NCBI GenBank assembly: GCA_019416865.1 | Contig: DXWL01000040.1 | Location: forward strand, 1-15,234 | DNA length: 15,234 nt | Reading direction: 5' to 3' | DNA from: Fusobacterium sp. | GTDB lineage: Bacteria > Fusobacteriota > Fusobacteriia > Fusobacteriales > Fusobacteriaceae | In this document: positions 15,154 to 15,234 of the stretch, in pieces | Position numbering within the stretch: position 1 is the stretch's first letter | Layout of the letters: the number at the start of each line of letters is the position of its first letter | The notes under the pieces: generated by a model | What the model saw: only the letters and a program-made list of their open reading frames with translations | Database searches by the model: none | Told to the model about the DNA's origin: nothing | Program-made: the position numbers and the translations under genes

Positions 15154-15182
15154 GTAATTTTATAAAAATTAAGAGGTGAAAA

Positions 15183-15234
15183 ATGATTGATAAAATTTTA
15201 AGTATATTAAATGAAGAGATAGTTCCAGCTGAAG
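15183..15234 (+). CDS. Start of a CyuA/YhaM (UPF0597) L-cysteine desulfidase-like gene, cut by window
   Basis: Seventeen codons are visible, beginning M-I-D-K-I-L-S-I-L-N and continuing E-E-I-V-P-A-E with a G starting the next codon. AAGAGGTG lies just upstream of the ATG. The N terminus matches what I know of the UPF0597 family, whose members begin with a helix and E-E-x-x-P-A-x-G-C-T-E-P. The next codon starting with G agrees with the expected Gly. E. coli CyuA degrades L-cysteine to pyruvate, ammonia and sulfide; other members resemble the serine dehydratase alpha chain. So little is visible that the call rests on a short motif plus context. Confidence 0.5.
   Translation, partial: MIDKILSILNEEIVPAE

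Noticed and set aside
1..15234. CRISPR arrays, insertion sequences, phage genes or attachment sites
   Set aside because: I saw no regularly spaced repeats, no transposase or integrase coding region, and no direct repeat of a tRNA 3' end elsewhere in the window.

Overview
The window looks like chromosomal DNA of a Fusobacterium or a close relative in the Fusobacteriota. The DNA is very AT-rich and AGA is the common Arg codon. It has a diderm outer-membrane gene (lptD) but Firmicute-like ribosome binding sites, and family-level protein features that fit this group. Genus is an inference; no 16S or other marker lies in the window.

Layout. 1-290: three tRNA genes (Asp, cut by the window edge, then Phe and Cys) closed by a strong hairpin terminator. 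340-5976: lptD, then thrS 42 bp downstream, ending in a terminator shared with the convergent marR-type gene. 6042-8546: a MarR-family regulator divergent from a one-gene PTS sugar permease (EIICB). Both promoters are clear, and two GTTTC-N4-GAAAC dyads lie between them. 8570-10147: a probable operon of a FlK-like hot-dog thioesterase, a GNAT acetyltransferase and a LemA protein. 10259-10570: thioredoxin, followed by a 13-bp bidirectional terminator.

10641-15234: the most interesting part. A sigma-54 enhancer-binding activator (minus strand) with an N-terminal sensor carrying three clustered cysteines is divergent from a plus-strand operon. The operon encodes a polytopic transporter, an SDR oxidoreductase, a protein of the L-2-amino-thiazoline-4-carboxylate (ATC) hydrolase family, and the first 17 codons of what looks like a CyuA/YhaM (UPF0597, L-cysteine desulfidase-like) enzyme. 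A sigma-54 promoter with ideal GG/GC spacing stands in front of the operon. The simplest reading is an inducible catabolic cassette that imports a thiazoline- or cysteine-related compound, opens or oxidises it, and degrades the resulting cysteine to pyruvate, ammonia and sulfide. That reading is an inference from gene neighbourhood and family names.

Two RNA structures in this cassette deserve attention. A perfect 12-bp hairpin separates a G-rich Shine-Dalgarno from the transporter ATG and would bring them to normal distance only when folded. A perfect 19-bp hairpin sits between the ATC-hydrolase-like gene and the desulfidase-like gene.
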